In this document: one piece after another, positions 1-7,582 of the stretch
Layout: each line of letters opens with the position of its first letter
How positions within the stretch are numbered: the stretch's first letter is position 1
DNA from: CAYNNP01 sp964398215
GTDB taxonomy: Bacteria; Planctomycetota; Planctomycetia; Pirellulales; Pirellulaceae
Assembly: GCA_964398215.1 (NCBI GenBank)
Contig: CAYNNP010000267.1
Coordinates: forward strand, 1-8,740
DNA: 8,740 bases
Direction: 5' to 3'
Notes under the pieces: generated by a model
Database searches by the model: none
What the model saw: the letters and a program-made list of their open reading frames with translations, nothing else
What the model was told of the DNA's origin: nothing
Translations under genes and position numbers: made by a program

Positions 1-114
1 TATCAAGGTCAGCCACACGGATTCTTCAACACAGATCGCAATCAAGGTATGCACTACCGGTTAACCGTCGACCGCATGCACAATTTTCTGGAATCACTTG
101 GTTGGTTCAAGTAA
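1..114 (+). CDS. Alpha/beta-hydrolase (acetyl esterase/lipase-like), C-terminal fragment
   Basis: The first 37 codons are open in frame 1 and end at TAA (112-114); the gene begins before the window. The peptide carries GQPHGFFN (residues 3-10), whose His6 fits the catalytic histidine of the Ser-Asp-His triad. This motif is typical of the C-terminus of BD-FAE/dienelactone-type alpha/beta-hydrolases, which are abundant in planctomycetes, often beside sulfatases and other polysaccharide or ester-degrading genes. The remaining residues (YRLTVDRMHNFLESLGWFK) match the last amphipathic helix of that fold, which normally ends in a 'FL.SLGW' stretch. The substrate cannot be judged because the nucleophile elbow and signal peptide lie outside the window. 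The CvfB-like gene follows on the same strand 69 bp later, so co-transcription is possible but not shown. Confidence 0.75.
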   Translation, partial: YQGQPHGFFNTDRNQGMHYRLTVDRMHNFLESLGWFK

Positions 115-183
115 CAACAATCCAACACTCCCCAAAAAACGCAACATCGATCCCGCACATGTGCAAAAACTTTCGGCCAAGCC

Positions 184-1011
184 ATGGTTGAAATTGGCAG
201 TACCTACGAACTAGAAGTGATCAAGGAAAGCGAGTTCGGCGTCTTTTTGGATGCCGAAAACTTGGGCGAGATTTTGCTTCCTTCCAGACATGAACCTCCC
301 GGCTTGAAGGTTAGCGACACGGTCGAAGTCTTTCTGTACTTGGATTCAGAAGACCGCCCCATCGCAACGACTCAAACGCCCAAGGCCGAGGTTGGCGAGT
401 TCGCGTATTTGAAGGTCAAAGACAATACACCGATTGGTGCGTTCTTGGATTGGGGATTGGACAAAGACGTGTTGGTTCCTTTTGCTGAGCAGCATCGGCC
501 GATGAACGTGGGTGATTCCTACATCGTGTTCTTGTATCTGGACAACCAAGGCCGGATCGCCGCGACATCCAAGATTGATAAAGTTGTCCAGGAAGACAAC
601 GAACATGATTTTCGACCACAAGAACCAGTCGAATTGATCATCGCAAACAGCACCGAATTGGGTTACAAGGCGATTGTGGATCAGAGCCACTGGGGCTTGT
701 TATACAAAGACGAAGTTGATCAACGGCTTAGTTTTGGGCAGACGATCCAAGGCTACGTCAAACGCGTTCGCGAAGACGGAAAGATTGACCTGAGCCTGAA
801 AAGTAGTCAGCAAGTTCGTGATCATCACAGCCAAGTGATTGAAGATTACTTACGCGATCACGATGGTTTCGCGCCCGTTCACGACAAGTCTCCTCCATCG
901 CAGATTTCTGACCTGCTGGGGATGAGCAAAGGCCAATTCAAAAAAGCGATCGGCGGCCTGTATAAACAGCGAGTGATCACAATCGAAGCGGATGGAATAC
1001 GATTGCTTTGA
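184..1011 (+). CDS. cvfB: CvfB/YitL-family S1-like RNA-binding protein
   Basis: This 275-residue protein is close to the usual CvfB length (about 280-300). It reads as three successive S1/OB-type beta-barrels and a C-terminal winged helix. The first barrel is about residues 1-65 (GSTYELEV...GVFLDAENLGEILLP). The second is about 67-130 (VGEFAYLKV, IGAFLDWGLDKDVLVPF). The third is about 145-206, ending VREDGKIDLSL. The winged helix is about 215-275 (PPSQISDLLGMSKGQFKKAIGGLYKQRVI). Studied family members (S. aureus CvfB, B. subtilis YitL) are cytoplasmic RNA-binding proteins; CvfB affects virulence gene expression. The role here is probably post-transcriptional RNA binding, with targets unknown. 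The ATG at 184 is the only plausible start, and no Shine-Dalgarno precedes it (TTTCGGCCAAGCC). The gene converges on gltD. I see no frameshift or missing domain. Confidence 0.88.
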   Translation: MVEIGSTYELEVIKESEFGVFLDAENLGEILLPSRHEPPGLKVSDTVEVFLYLDSEDRPIATTQTPKAEVGEFAYLKVKDNTPIGAFLDWGLDKDVLVPFAEQHRPMNVGDSYIVFLYLDNQGRIAATSKIDKVVQEDNEHDFRPQEPVELIIANSTELGYKAIVDQSHWGLLYKDEVDQRLSFGQTIQGYVKRVREDGKIDLSLKSSQQVRDHHSQVIEDYLRDHDGFAPVHDKSPPSQISDLLGMSKGQFKKAIGGLYKQRVITIEADGIRLL

Positions 1012-1033
1012 CTTTTTACGTGGCATATTTTTG

Positions 1034-1063
1034 TGAGCCGATGGGCTATCGCCCTGCGGCTCA
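1034..1063. repeat. Intergenic hairpin repeat, copy 1
   Basis: This imperfect inverted repeat starts 22 bp after the CvfB-like stop codon. TGAGCCG (1034-1040) pairs with CGGCTCA (1057-1063), then comes a 2x2 mismatch, then GGGC (1043-1046) pairs with GCCC (1051-1054) around a TATC loop. No T-run follows on either strand, so it is not a canonical rho-independent terminator, though a strong hairpin between convergent genes could still slow transcription or protect 3' ends. Its first 20 bases match copy 2 (1151-1170) at 18 of 20 positions. GAGCCGATGGGC-type hairpins resemble multicopy intergenic elements I associate with Rhodopirellula-like genomes; that is recollection only. Confidence 0.6.
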
Positions 1064-1087
1064 AAAGGTTTCTGAATCATGAATGTA

Positions 1088-1093
1088 CCTCCT
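1088..1093 (-). promoter_or_regulatory. Orphan perfect Shine-Dalgarno (AGGAGG) before ATG at 1080
   Basis: Read on the - strand, AGGAGG is followed after 7 nt by ATG (1080-1078). The frame from that ATG runs 76 codons to 850, but most of it is antisense to the 3' end of the CvfB-like gene, so I do not call a protein. This is the best Shine-Dalgarno in the window, in a sequence where gltD and the CvfB-like gene have none. It may be chance, a remnant of a decayed gene start, or part of a repeated element. Confidence 0.3.
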
Positions 1094-1150
1094 GCGGCAT
1101 CTGCGTGATCTCGCCACTCAGTTCATCCAACTCGGCGCCGACAGCACAAA

Positions 1151-1190
1151 TGAGCCGATGGGCGATAGCCAGCTTTGCGACGTAGGCTCA
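1151..1190. repeat. Intergenic hairpin repeat, copy 2
   Basis: This second copy of the inverted-repeat element lies 19 bp beyond the gltD stop. TGAGCC (1151-1156) pairs with GGCTCA (1185-1190), and a nested GGC-GATA-GCC hairpin sits at 1161-1170. The left arm shares 18 of 20 bases with copy 1 and the two differences fall in the small loop; the right half is longer and unrelated. On the - strand it is followed by TTTGTGCT, a weak T-tract, so it could act as a poor terminator for gltBD. The two copies sit next to the 3' ends of two convergent genes, a common place for such elements. Confidence 0.55.
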
Positions 1191-1208
1191 GCGGGCACAT
1201 TAGGACGA

Positions 1209-2711
1209 TCAATTGACTTGCATGGTTGTGCCCATCGTCACGCCTGGCGCTGGCAAATTACTGGAGCCCTGCAAGAACGCGTCGATAGCACGTGCAGCAC
1301 CACGACCTTCGTTGATCGCCCATACGACTAGACTCTGGCCACGTCGACAATCTCCGGCTGCGAAAACCTTGTCGATGTTGGTTGCAAACTTTCCATGCTC
1401 GGCTTTAAAGTTGCTGCGTCCATCGACTTCTAAGTTCACAGTTTCTGCTACGTATTGCTCAGGTCCAAGGAATCCCATTGCCAGCAGAATCAGCTGAGCC
1501 TTCCATTCTTTCTCGCTGCCTTCGACCTCAGTCATCTTCCAGTTGCCACTTTCGTCTTTGGCCCACTGGACTTCAACCGTCTTGATTCCGCACAAGTTAC
1601 CTTGGTCGTCTTTCAAGAATTCTTTACTCAGAATCTGATAGGTGCGCGGGTCACTGCCGAACTTAGCTTCAGCCTCTTCGTGACCATAGTCAACACGAAA
1701 TACTCGTGGCCATTCGGGCCAAGGATTATCGTCGGCACGATCCTCCGGCGGCTTGGGCAGCAATTCGAAATTCACCAAACTGTTGCAGCCATGGCGGATA
1801 CTCGTGGCAATGCAATCGGTACCCGTATCACCACCGCCAATCACAATCACATCTTTGCCTTCGGCGCTAATAAATGTGTCGCCAACTGTATCGCCGTGAA
1901 CCATTTGCTTTGTATTGGCAGTCAAAAAGTCCATCGCGAAATGAACACCATTTGCTTCACGATTGGGAATCGGCAAGTCGCGAGGTTTTGTGGCGCCACA
2001 GGCAAGCAATATCGCGTCATGACCATCGATCAGTTCTTTTGTGTCGATGTCTTTGCCAACGTTCACACCAGTCTTAAAAGTCACGCCTTCTGTACTGAGC
2101 TTATCGACGCGGCGCTGGACAGATTCTTTCGATAGCTTCATGTTCGGGATGCCGTACTGCAGCAGCCCGCCGATTCGGTCGGCTCGTTCGAAGACCGTTA
2201 CGTTGTGGCCAACTCTGTTGAGTTGGTCGGCGGCCGACAAACCAGCAGGTCCACTACCGACAATCGCAACCGATTTGCCTGTTCGAGTTTTAGGAGGCGT
2301 GGGCTTGATCCAACCCTCTGACCACGCGCGATCAATAATGGCGTTTTCGATATTTTTGATCGTCACAGGAGGATTGGTAATCCCCAAAACGCATGAGCCC
2401 TCGCACGGAGCTGGGCAAGTACGCCCGGTGAACTCCGGGAAATTGTTGGTTTTGTGCAACCGTTCGTTAGCTTCCTTCCAGCGATTGTTGTAGACCAAGT
2501 CATTCCATTCAGGAATCAAATTGTCGATCGGGCAGCCGGTATTGGATTGGCAAAACGGCACGCCGCAATCCATGCATCGCGCACCCTGTTCCTTCAAGTG
2601 CTCGGTGCGGTGCTCGGTATAGATTTCGTCGTAGTCATTGATACGAACGACAGGCAATCGCCAAGGCACTTTCTTGCGATCGTATTCTTTAAAGCCAGTT
2701 GGTTTTCCCAT
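1209..2711 (-). CDS. gltD: Glutamate synthase, small (beta) subunit
   Basis: This 500-residue protein is the FAD/NADPH-binding subunit of glutamate synthase. It oxidises NADPH and passes electrons via Fe-S clusters to GltB, in the cytoplasm. The N-terminal Fe-S region has Cys46, Cys49, Cys54 and Cys60 (CMDCGVPFCQSNTGC) and Cys99, Cys103 and Cys107 (TCPAPCEGSC), the usual ligand pattern. The first dinucleotide fold is VGSGPAGL at 151-158 (FAD). The second is VIGGGDTGTD at 290-299 (NADPH). The C-terminal flavin motif is AAGDCRRGQSLVVWAINEGR at 451-470. It is slightly longer than E. coli GltD (about 470), mainly through small insertions and a short tail after residue 480; no key residue is missing. 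The ATG start gives the family N-terminus (MGKPTGFKEY) but has no Shine-Dalgarno. It lies 148 bp downstream of gltB, a wide gap for two obligate partners, and is probably transcribed with it. Confidence 0.97.
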   Translation of the reverse strand: MGKPTGFKEYDRKKVPWRLPVVRINDYDEIYTEHRTEHLKEQGARCMDCGVPFCQSNTGCPIDNLIPEWNDLVYNNRWKEANERLHKTNNFPEFTGRTCPAPCEGSCVLGITNPPVTIKNIENAIIDRAWSEGWIKPTPPKTRTGKSVAIVGSGPAGLSAADQLNRVGHNVTVFERADRIGGLLQYGIPNMKLSKESVQRRVDKLSTEGVTFKTGVNVGKDIDTKELIDGHDAILLACGATKPRDLPIPNREANGVHFAMDFLTANTKQMVHGDTVGDTFISAEGKDVIVIGGGDTGTDCIATSIRHGCNSLVNFELLPKPPEDRADDNPWPEWPRVFRVDYGHEEAEAKFGSDPRTYQILSKEFLKDDQGNLCGIKTVEVQWAKDESGNWKMTEVEGSEKEWKAQLILLAMGFLGPEQYVAETVNLEVDGRSNFKAEHGKFATNIDKVFAAGDCRRGQSLVVWAINEGRGAARAIDAFLQGSSNLPAPGVTMGTTMQVN

Positions 2712-2812
2712 CGAATTATTTTATTGGGTTCAAGGTTGTGCACTTCACTGTCTGACGGAGGCGGTCAACGGCAGCGGAGGGCGGATTGTTTTGTTGTTTG
2801 ATGTCTTGTCTT

Positions 2813-2839
2813 TTCCAACCCTCTTGTGCGAGGGTGGAA
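2813..2839 (-). other. Intercistronic stem-loop between gltB and gltD
   Basis: In the gltB-gltD transcript this forms a 10-bp stem with one bulged base: TTCCA and CCCTC pair with GAGGG and TGGAA around a 6-nt loop (GCACAA). It starts 20 nt after the gltB stop. The sequence just before it offers a competing pairing: CCAACC (2846-2851) can pair with GGTTGG (2815-2820), which uses part of the same stem. No T-run follows (AAGACAAG), so this is not an intrinsic terminator. A role in mRNA processing, 3'-end stability or the gltB:gltD ratio is possible. The rest of the 148-bp gap is an A/C-rich stretch with no ORF, and I see no convincing internal promoter. Confidence 0.45.
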
Positions 2840-2859
2840 CCGAAAGGTTGGAATTCACA

Positions 2860-5800
2860 TCAGATAGCTGCCGCTTTTTCGGCCGCCTCCATCAGGACTC
2901 GTTTGAAATCTGTTGGCATGACCTTCACGCATTGGCTCTTGAAAGTAGACCAAGAATCCAGCGCCTCTTTGGCCTTCGCACTGCCAGTCAATTCGTGGTG
3001 CCGCTCGATCATCTCGCGGACCTCTTGTTCTTCTTCCGCTGATTCGATCGACTCAATTTCGACCGTTGCCAAGTTGCAATTCAAGTTGAAATCGCCGGCT
3101 TGGTCCCAAACGTAGGCGATCCCGCCCGACATGCCCGCAGCGAAGTTGCGCCCGGTTGGCCCCAGGATCACAACACGTCCGCCAGTCATGTATTCACAGC
3201 CATGGTCTCCAACTCCTTCGACCACTGTTCGGGCACCACTGTTGCGCACACAGAATCGCTCGGCAGCACGACCGCGGAAAAACGCTTCGCCGCCCGTTGC
3301 TCCGTACAAGCAGACATTGCCAATCAAGATATTCTGTTCGGCAATGAATGAACTGTTCTTTGGCGGATAGATGATCAACCGACCGCCGCTCAAACCTTTG
3401 CCAACGTAGTCGTTCGCGTCGCCTTCAAGCTGAATCGTTACGCCATGTGCCAAAAATGCACCCAAGCTTTGTCCCGCCGACCCAGTCAGTTCGATACGAA
3501 TCGTGTCGTCATCCAGGCCGCTCTGCCCGTAACGCTTAGCAATCTCATTGCTCAATATCGTGCCCACCGTGCGATTGATATTCACGATCGGCGTCTTGAT
3601 AACGACAGGCTCACGATTTTCCAAAGCTCCTTGAGCCGCATCCAGCAACAATGTCATGTCCAACGACTTTTCCAACGCATGATCTTGTTCCAAGCTACAA
3701 ATCACGCCCACGTTTTCGTGCGGTTTGGTGGCAGGTTGCAGGACAGATGTCAAATCCAGTCCATCCGCTTTCCAGTGGTTGATCGCTTCATCGGTCTCCA
3801 AGTATTCGCTATGGCCAACCATTTCGTCGATGGTCTTGAAGCCGAGTTTCGCCATGAGTTGTCGCGCTTCTTCGGCAACCATGAACAAGTAATTGACGAC
3901 GTGTTCTGGCTTGCCATTGAATTTCTTTCGCAGCTCAGGGTCTTGCGTCGCGATCCCAACGGGGCATGTGTTCAAATGGCATTTTCGCATCATGATGCAG
4001 CCAAGCGTGATCAGCGGAGCGGTCGAAAACCCAAACTCTTCAGCGCCCAACAAAGCCGCTATCACTACGTCACGACCAGTCTTTAGCCCGCCATCAGTCT
4101 GCAACACAACCCGACTGCGTAAATCATTCAAGACCAACACTTGGTGCGTTTCGGCAATCCCAAGTTCCCATGGCAAGCCTGCGTGTTTGATACTCGTCAG
4201 TGGCGAAGCGCCCGTCCCACCAGTATCACCAGAAATCAAAATATGATCCGCATGCGCCTTGGCGACTCCCGATGCGATCACGCCCACACCAACTTCGCTG
4301 ACCAGTTTGACACTGATGCGTGCGGCGCGATTCGCATTCTTTAAGTCGTGAATCAGCTGTGCAAGGTCTTCGATCGAATAAATGTCATGGTGGGGCGGCG
4401 GGCTGATCAGGCCAACGCCGGGTGTGCTGTAGCGAATCCGAGCGATGTTTTGATCAACTTTTTTGCCCGGCAGCTCGCCACCTTCGCCAGGTTTTGCACC
4501 CTGAGAAATTTTGATCTGAATCTCATCAGCATTTGTCAGGTACTCAATCGTCACACCAAATCGACCTGACGCCACCTGCTTGATCGCCGAGCGTTTTGAA
4601 TCGCCATTTTCTAGTGGCTGAAATCGAATGGGATCTTCACCACCTTCGCCCGTATTGCTCTTGCCGCCAAGCCGATTCATTGCGATCGCCAGAGTCTCAT
4701 GCGACTCTGCGCTGATACTGCCAAAGCTCATGGCGCCAGTGCAAAATCGTTTGACAATTTCACTTGCCGGTTGGACTTGTTCCAGTGGAATGGAGGTTTG
4801 AAGACCTTCCTTGAATCCCAGCAATCCGCGAAGCGTACAACGATTGCGATTGTTTGTATTGATCTGGTCAGAAAACTTCCAATAGGCATCAGAGTTGTTC
4901 GCACGAGCGGCGATTTGCAAATTGGAAATTGATTCTGGCGACCAAGCGTGCTTTTCACCTTCGGCGCGCCAGTGGTATTCGCCCAGGTTGGGCAGCGCGG
5001 GCAACGAGTCTTCTTTTCGCTCGGGATACCCCAGTTCATGCCGCCGAATTGTTTCTTCGGCAATCACGTCAAACGAAACGCCTTGTATACGGCTTGCCGT
5101 GCCAACAAAGCACTTGCCGATGATCTCATCTTGCAGGCCCAACGCTTCAAAAATCTGTGCTCCTTTGTAGCTTTGCAAGGTGCTGATGCCCATTTTGGCC
5201 ATCACTTTCAACATTCCTTTGGCAACACCCTTTCGATACGCCTTGACGACTTGCTCATCGTCCCAGGTTGGGCTGAGCAAGTTGTCGCGGCGAGCCTGCC
5301 ACAATGACTCGAATGCAAGATAGGGATTGATCGCGTCAGCACCGTATCCAATCAACAGGCAATGGTGGTGGACTTCGCGCGCCTCGCCAGTTTCGATCAC
5401 TAGGCCGATCTGCGTTCGTTTGGCTTTACTGACCAAGTGATGATGCACTGCGCCGATCGCCAACAAAGCGCTGACTGGTACGCGGTCGTAACACGTGCTG
5501 CGATCACTAAGGATCGCCAGTTCAATGCCTTGATCGGCAGCCCGTTCGACTTCGTCCGCGATTCGGTCCAACGTCGCCAACAAACCGGCTTTGCCATCGC
5601 CTCGGTCAAACGTGATGTCGATTTCCTGACTACGCCAGCCTTCGTGGTTGATATGTTTCAACGCCGCAAGTTCTTCATTGGTTAGGATTGGGTGATCAAC
5701 CAACAACCGGTGACAATGTTCGGGCGTCGCGGCTAGCAAATTGTGCTCAGGACCGATGTAGCACTCCAACGACATGATCACTTCTTCGCGAATCGAATCG

Positions 5801-7431
5801 ATCGCTGGGTTCGTGACCTGTGCAAACAACTGCTTGAAGTAATCGTAAATCATCCTGGGTTTGTCGCTCAAGCAAGCGAGCGCACTATCGTTCCCCATGG
5901 ACCCAACGGGATCGCGAAGTTGCTGGACCAACGGACGCAACATGAAGTTCATCGTTTCAGCCGTGTAGCCGAACGCTTGCATACGAGGCAGTAACGTCTC
6001 GCTGTCAAACCCGTGGCCTTCCGTTTCAGGATGCAAATCTGCCAAGCGAATACGTTGGTCGCGCAACCACTGTCCATACGGCATCGCCTTGGCAAACGTT
6101 GTCTTCAGTTCTTCATCTGGAATCAGTCGTCCCTGCTCAAAGTCCACCAAAAACATTTTGCCTGGCTGCAAGCGGCCCTTTTCTTTTACGATCGCCGGAT
6201 CCACTGGCAGCACGCCGACCTCGCTGGCCATGATCACCCGATCGTCATGCGTGATGTAGTAGCGACTTGGGCGCAAACCGTTCCGGTCAAGCGTCGCTCC
6301 GATGTACTTTCCATCGGTGAATGCGATCGACGCCGGGCCGTCCCATGGCTCCATCAGGCAACTAAAATATTCGTAGAAAGCACGTTTCTCTTCATCCATC
6401 GTTTCGTGCTTTTGCCACGCTTCGGGCACCATCATCATCACCGCTTCTTGCAACGTGCGGCCATTCATCAGCAAGAATTCGAGCACATTGTCAAAGGTCC
6501 CCGAGTCACTGCAATGCGGTTCGACAACGGGGAACAGCTTTTTCAAGTCGTCACCGAACACTTCGCTTTTTGCAGTTCCAACGCGTGCCTTCATCCAATT
6601 GCTGTTGCCACGAAGCGTATTGATTTCGCCGTTATGGCTCATGAATCGCAACGGCTGCGCACGGTCCCAGCTCGGGAACGTATTGGTTGAAAACCGACTG
6701 TGCACCATGGCCAGATGGGTTTCAAAATCTTCATCGCGCAGGTCTGTGTAGTACGGCAAGACTTGCGCGGGCGTCAGCATTCCTTTGTAGATGATGACTT
6801 TCGTGCTCAGCGAACAGATGTAGAACATCAAAGCTTGCGAAAGAGTCTCACTACCGCGCAACTGGTGACTCGCGTTTTTGCGAATCAAGTACAGTTGCCG
6901 CTCGAATGCGTCGCCTTCGACTCCGTCCCCGGCAGCAACGAACAACATTTCGATCTTCGGCTCAGCCGCTTTCGCGGTCGGTCCAATATCCGCAGCCACT
7001 GACTCCTGCGGAACCTCGCGCCAGCCAAGACAAGATTGCCCAAACTGCTCGATCAAACTTTCGATCGTCTGTTTACAAGTCGCTCGTTCGCCATCGTCGG
7101 TCGGCAAGAATACCAGCCCCGCCGCAAAACGCCCCGGCTCCGGCAGATCAACACCCAAGTCAGCCTTCGCAACTTTGGTCAAAAACTTATGTGGCAGACC
7201 ACACATGATCCCAGAACCATCGCCCGTGTTTGCTTCACAGCCACACGCACCACGGTGATCCATCGCTTGCAAAATCCTGTCCGCATCCAGAACATTCTGA
7301 TGTGTCGGAGTGCCTTTGATCGACGCGATGAACCCAACACCACAGGCATCTTTCTCGAGCTGAGGGTCATAGAGCCCCATTTTTGGTGGCAAGTGAATCA
7401 AGTCTTCTTTAGAGAAAACATTCGATTTCAT
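2860..7431 (-). CDS. gltB: Glutamate synthase, large (alpha) subunit
   Basis: This 1523-residue protein is the catalytic subunit of NADPH-GOGAT: glutamine plus 2-oxoglutarate plus NADPH gives two glutamates. The class-II glutamine amidotransferase domain (about 30-440) begins at Cys30 in LEKDACGVGF, so residues 1-29 are a propeptide whose removal should expose the nucleophile. HNGEINTLRGN (266-276) is the family glutamine-binding loop. A central domain (about 490-790) leads to the FMN/synthase domain (about 860-1230) with GGEDPIRF (930-937), PPPHHDIYSIEDL (1011-1023) and SGDTGGTGASP (1067-1077). The 3Fe-4S ligands are Cys1145, Cys1151 and Cys1156 (CX5CX4C). The GXGXG repeat domain (about 1290-1450) links the active sites through the ammonia tunnel. 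Length matches proteobacterial GltB precursors (about 1480-1550). I prefer the ATG at 7431 because AGAAGG precedes it; ATG at 7380 (Met18) would leave only a 12-residue propeptide. Confidence 0.98.
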   Translation of the reverse strand: MKSNVFSKEDLIHLPPKMGLYDPQLEKDACGVGFIASIKGTPTHQNVLDADRILQAMDHRGACGCEANTGDGSGIMCGLPHKFLTKVAKADLGVDLPEPGRFAAGLVFLPTDDGERATCKQTIESLIEQFGQSCLGWREVPQESVAADIGPTAKAAEPKIEMLFVAAGDGVEGDAFERQLYLIRKNASHQLRGSETLSQALMFYICSLSTKVIIYKGMLTPAQVLPYYTDLRDEDFETHLAMVHSRFSTNTFPSWDRAQPLRFMSHNGEINTLRGNSNWMKARVGTAKSEVFGDDLKKLFPVVEPHCSDSGTFDNVLEFLLMNGRTLQEAVMMMVPEAWQKHETMDEEKRAFYEYFSCLMEPWDGPASIAFTDGKYIGATLDRNGLRPSRYYITHDDRVIMASEVGVLPVDPAIVKEKGRLQPGKMFLVDFEQGRLIPDEELKTTFAKAMPYGQWLRDQRIRLADLHPETEGHGFDSETLLPRMQAFGYTAETMNFMLRPLVQQLRDPVGSMGNDSALACLSDKPRMIYDYFKQLFAQVTNPAIDSIREEVIMSLECYIGPEHNLLAATPEHCHRLLVDHPILTNEELAALKHINHEGWRSQEIDITFDRGDGKAGLLATLDRIADEVERAADQGIELAILSDRSTCYDRVPVSALLAIGAVHHHLVSKAKRTQIGLVIETGEAREVHHHCLLIGYGADAINPYLAFESLWQARRDNLLSPTWDDEQVVKAYRKGVAKGMLKVMAKMGISTLQSYKGAQIFEALGLQDEIIGKCFVGTASRIQGVSFDVIAEETIRRHELGYPERKEDSLPALPNLGEYHWRAEGEKHAWSPESISNLQIAARANNSDAYWKFSDQINTNNRNRCTLRGLLGFKEGLQTSIPLEQVQPASEIVKRFCTGAMSFGSISAESHETLAIAMNRLGGKSNTGEGGEDPIRFQPLENGDSKRSAIKQVASGRFGVTIEYLTNADEIQIKISQGAKPGEGGELPGKKVDQNIARIRYSTPGVGLISPPPHHDIYSIEDLAQLIHDLKNANRAARISVKLVSEVGVGVIASGVAKAHADHILISGDTGGTGASPLTSIKHAGLPWELGIAETHQVLVLNDLRSRVVLQTDGGLKTGRDVVIAALLGAEEFGFSTAPLITLGCIMMRKCHLNTCPVGIATQDPELRKKFNGKPEHVVNYLFMVAEEARQLMAKLGFKTIDEMVGHSEYLETDEAINHWKADGLDLTSVLQPATKPHENVGVICSLEQDHALEKSLDMTLLLDAAQGALENREPVVIKTPIVNINRTVGTILSNEIAKRYGQSGLDDDTIRIELTGSAGQSLGAFLAHGVTIQLEGDANDYVGKGLSGGRLIIYPPKNSSFIAEQNILIGNVCLYGATGGEAFFRGRAAERFCVRNSGARTVVEGVGDHGCEYMTGGRVVILGPTGRNFAAGMSGGIAYVWDQAGDFNLNCNLATVEIESIESAEEEQEVREMIERHHELTGSAKAKEALDSWSTFKSQCVKVMPTDFKRVLMEAAEKAAAI

Positions 7432-7582
7432 AGTTCGTTATACCTTCTATCGTGCAACACGAGGTCGCGGATGCGCATGCGTTGAATGCTGGCGAAGTAT
7501 GCGTGCTTCGTTCGCATTTTGTGAAGTCCTTTCAACCTTCCATGAAATCACAGCTTCATGCTGTAAAGTTGTTCGTCCCGGC
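7432..7582 (-). promoter_or_regulatory. LysR-gltB intergenic region, candidate gltB control region
   Basis: These 151 bp separate the LTTR stop from the gltB start, both on the - strand. No gene is visible. Symmetric elements present are: ACAGC-N5-GCTGT at 7550-7564, 18 bp after the LTTR stop, a weak hairpin without a T-run; CGAAG-N8-CTTCG at 7493-7510; and two overlapping 8-bp palindromes, ATGCGCAT (7471-7478) and CGCATGCG (7474-7481). ATGCG or its complement recurs at 7499-7503 and 7513-7517. GAAG and CTTC alternate at 7494, 7506, 7523 and 7537. LTTRs usually bind dyads containing T-N11-A, but I find no textbook site. TATAAC at 7442-7437 resembles a -10 box but has no -35 partner and lies too close to the ATG, so I do not assign a promoter. 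Confidence 0.35.
7443..7448 (-). promoter_or_regulatory. Shine-Dalgarno of gltB (AGAAGG)
   Basis: AGAAGG lies 11 nt before the ATG at 7431. The spacing is slightly long but acceptable. It is the main reason for choosing this start over the in-frame ATG at 7380. Confidence 0.5.

Noticed and set aside
155..164. 10-bp palindrome GCACATGTGC upstream of the CvfB-like gene
   Set aside because: About eight perfect 10-bp palindromes are expected by chance in a window of this length, and no promoter elements surround it.
850..1080. 76-codon - strand frame from ATG 1080 with a perfect AGGAGG upstream
   Set aside because: About 70% of it is antisense to the conserved winged-helix end of the CvfB-like gene, and its first codons are made of the hairpin repeat. 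I keep the ribosome-binding site as an observation but not the protein.
1132..1141. 10-bp palindrome TCGGCGCCGA in the convergent gap
   Set aside because: Same chance argument; it lies between the two real repeat copies but shares no sequence with them.
3445..6690. Several long + strand frames opposite gltB (up to about 225 codons)
   Set aside because: They are mirror frames of gltB, whose own frame encodes every expected GOGAT motif. They have no domain resemblance.
7437..7442. TATAAC as a -10 box for gltB
   Set aside because: It would place transcription start at or inside the start codon, has no -35 element at 16-18 bp, and sits directly after the AGAAGG that fits as a ribosome-binding site.
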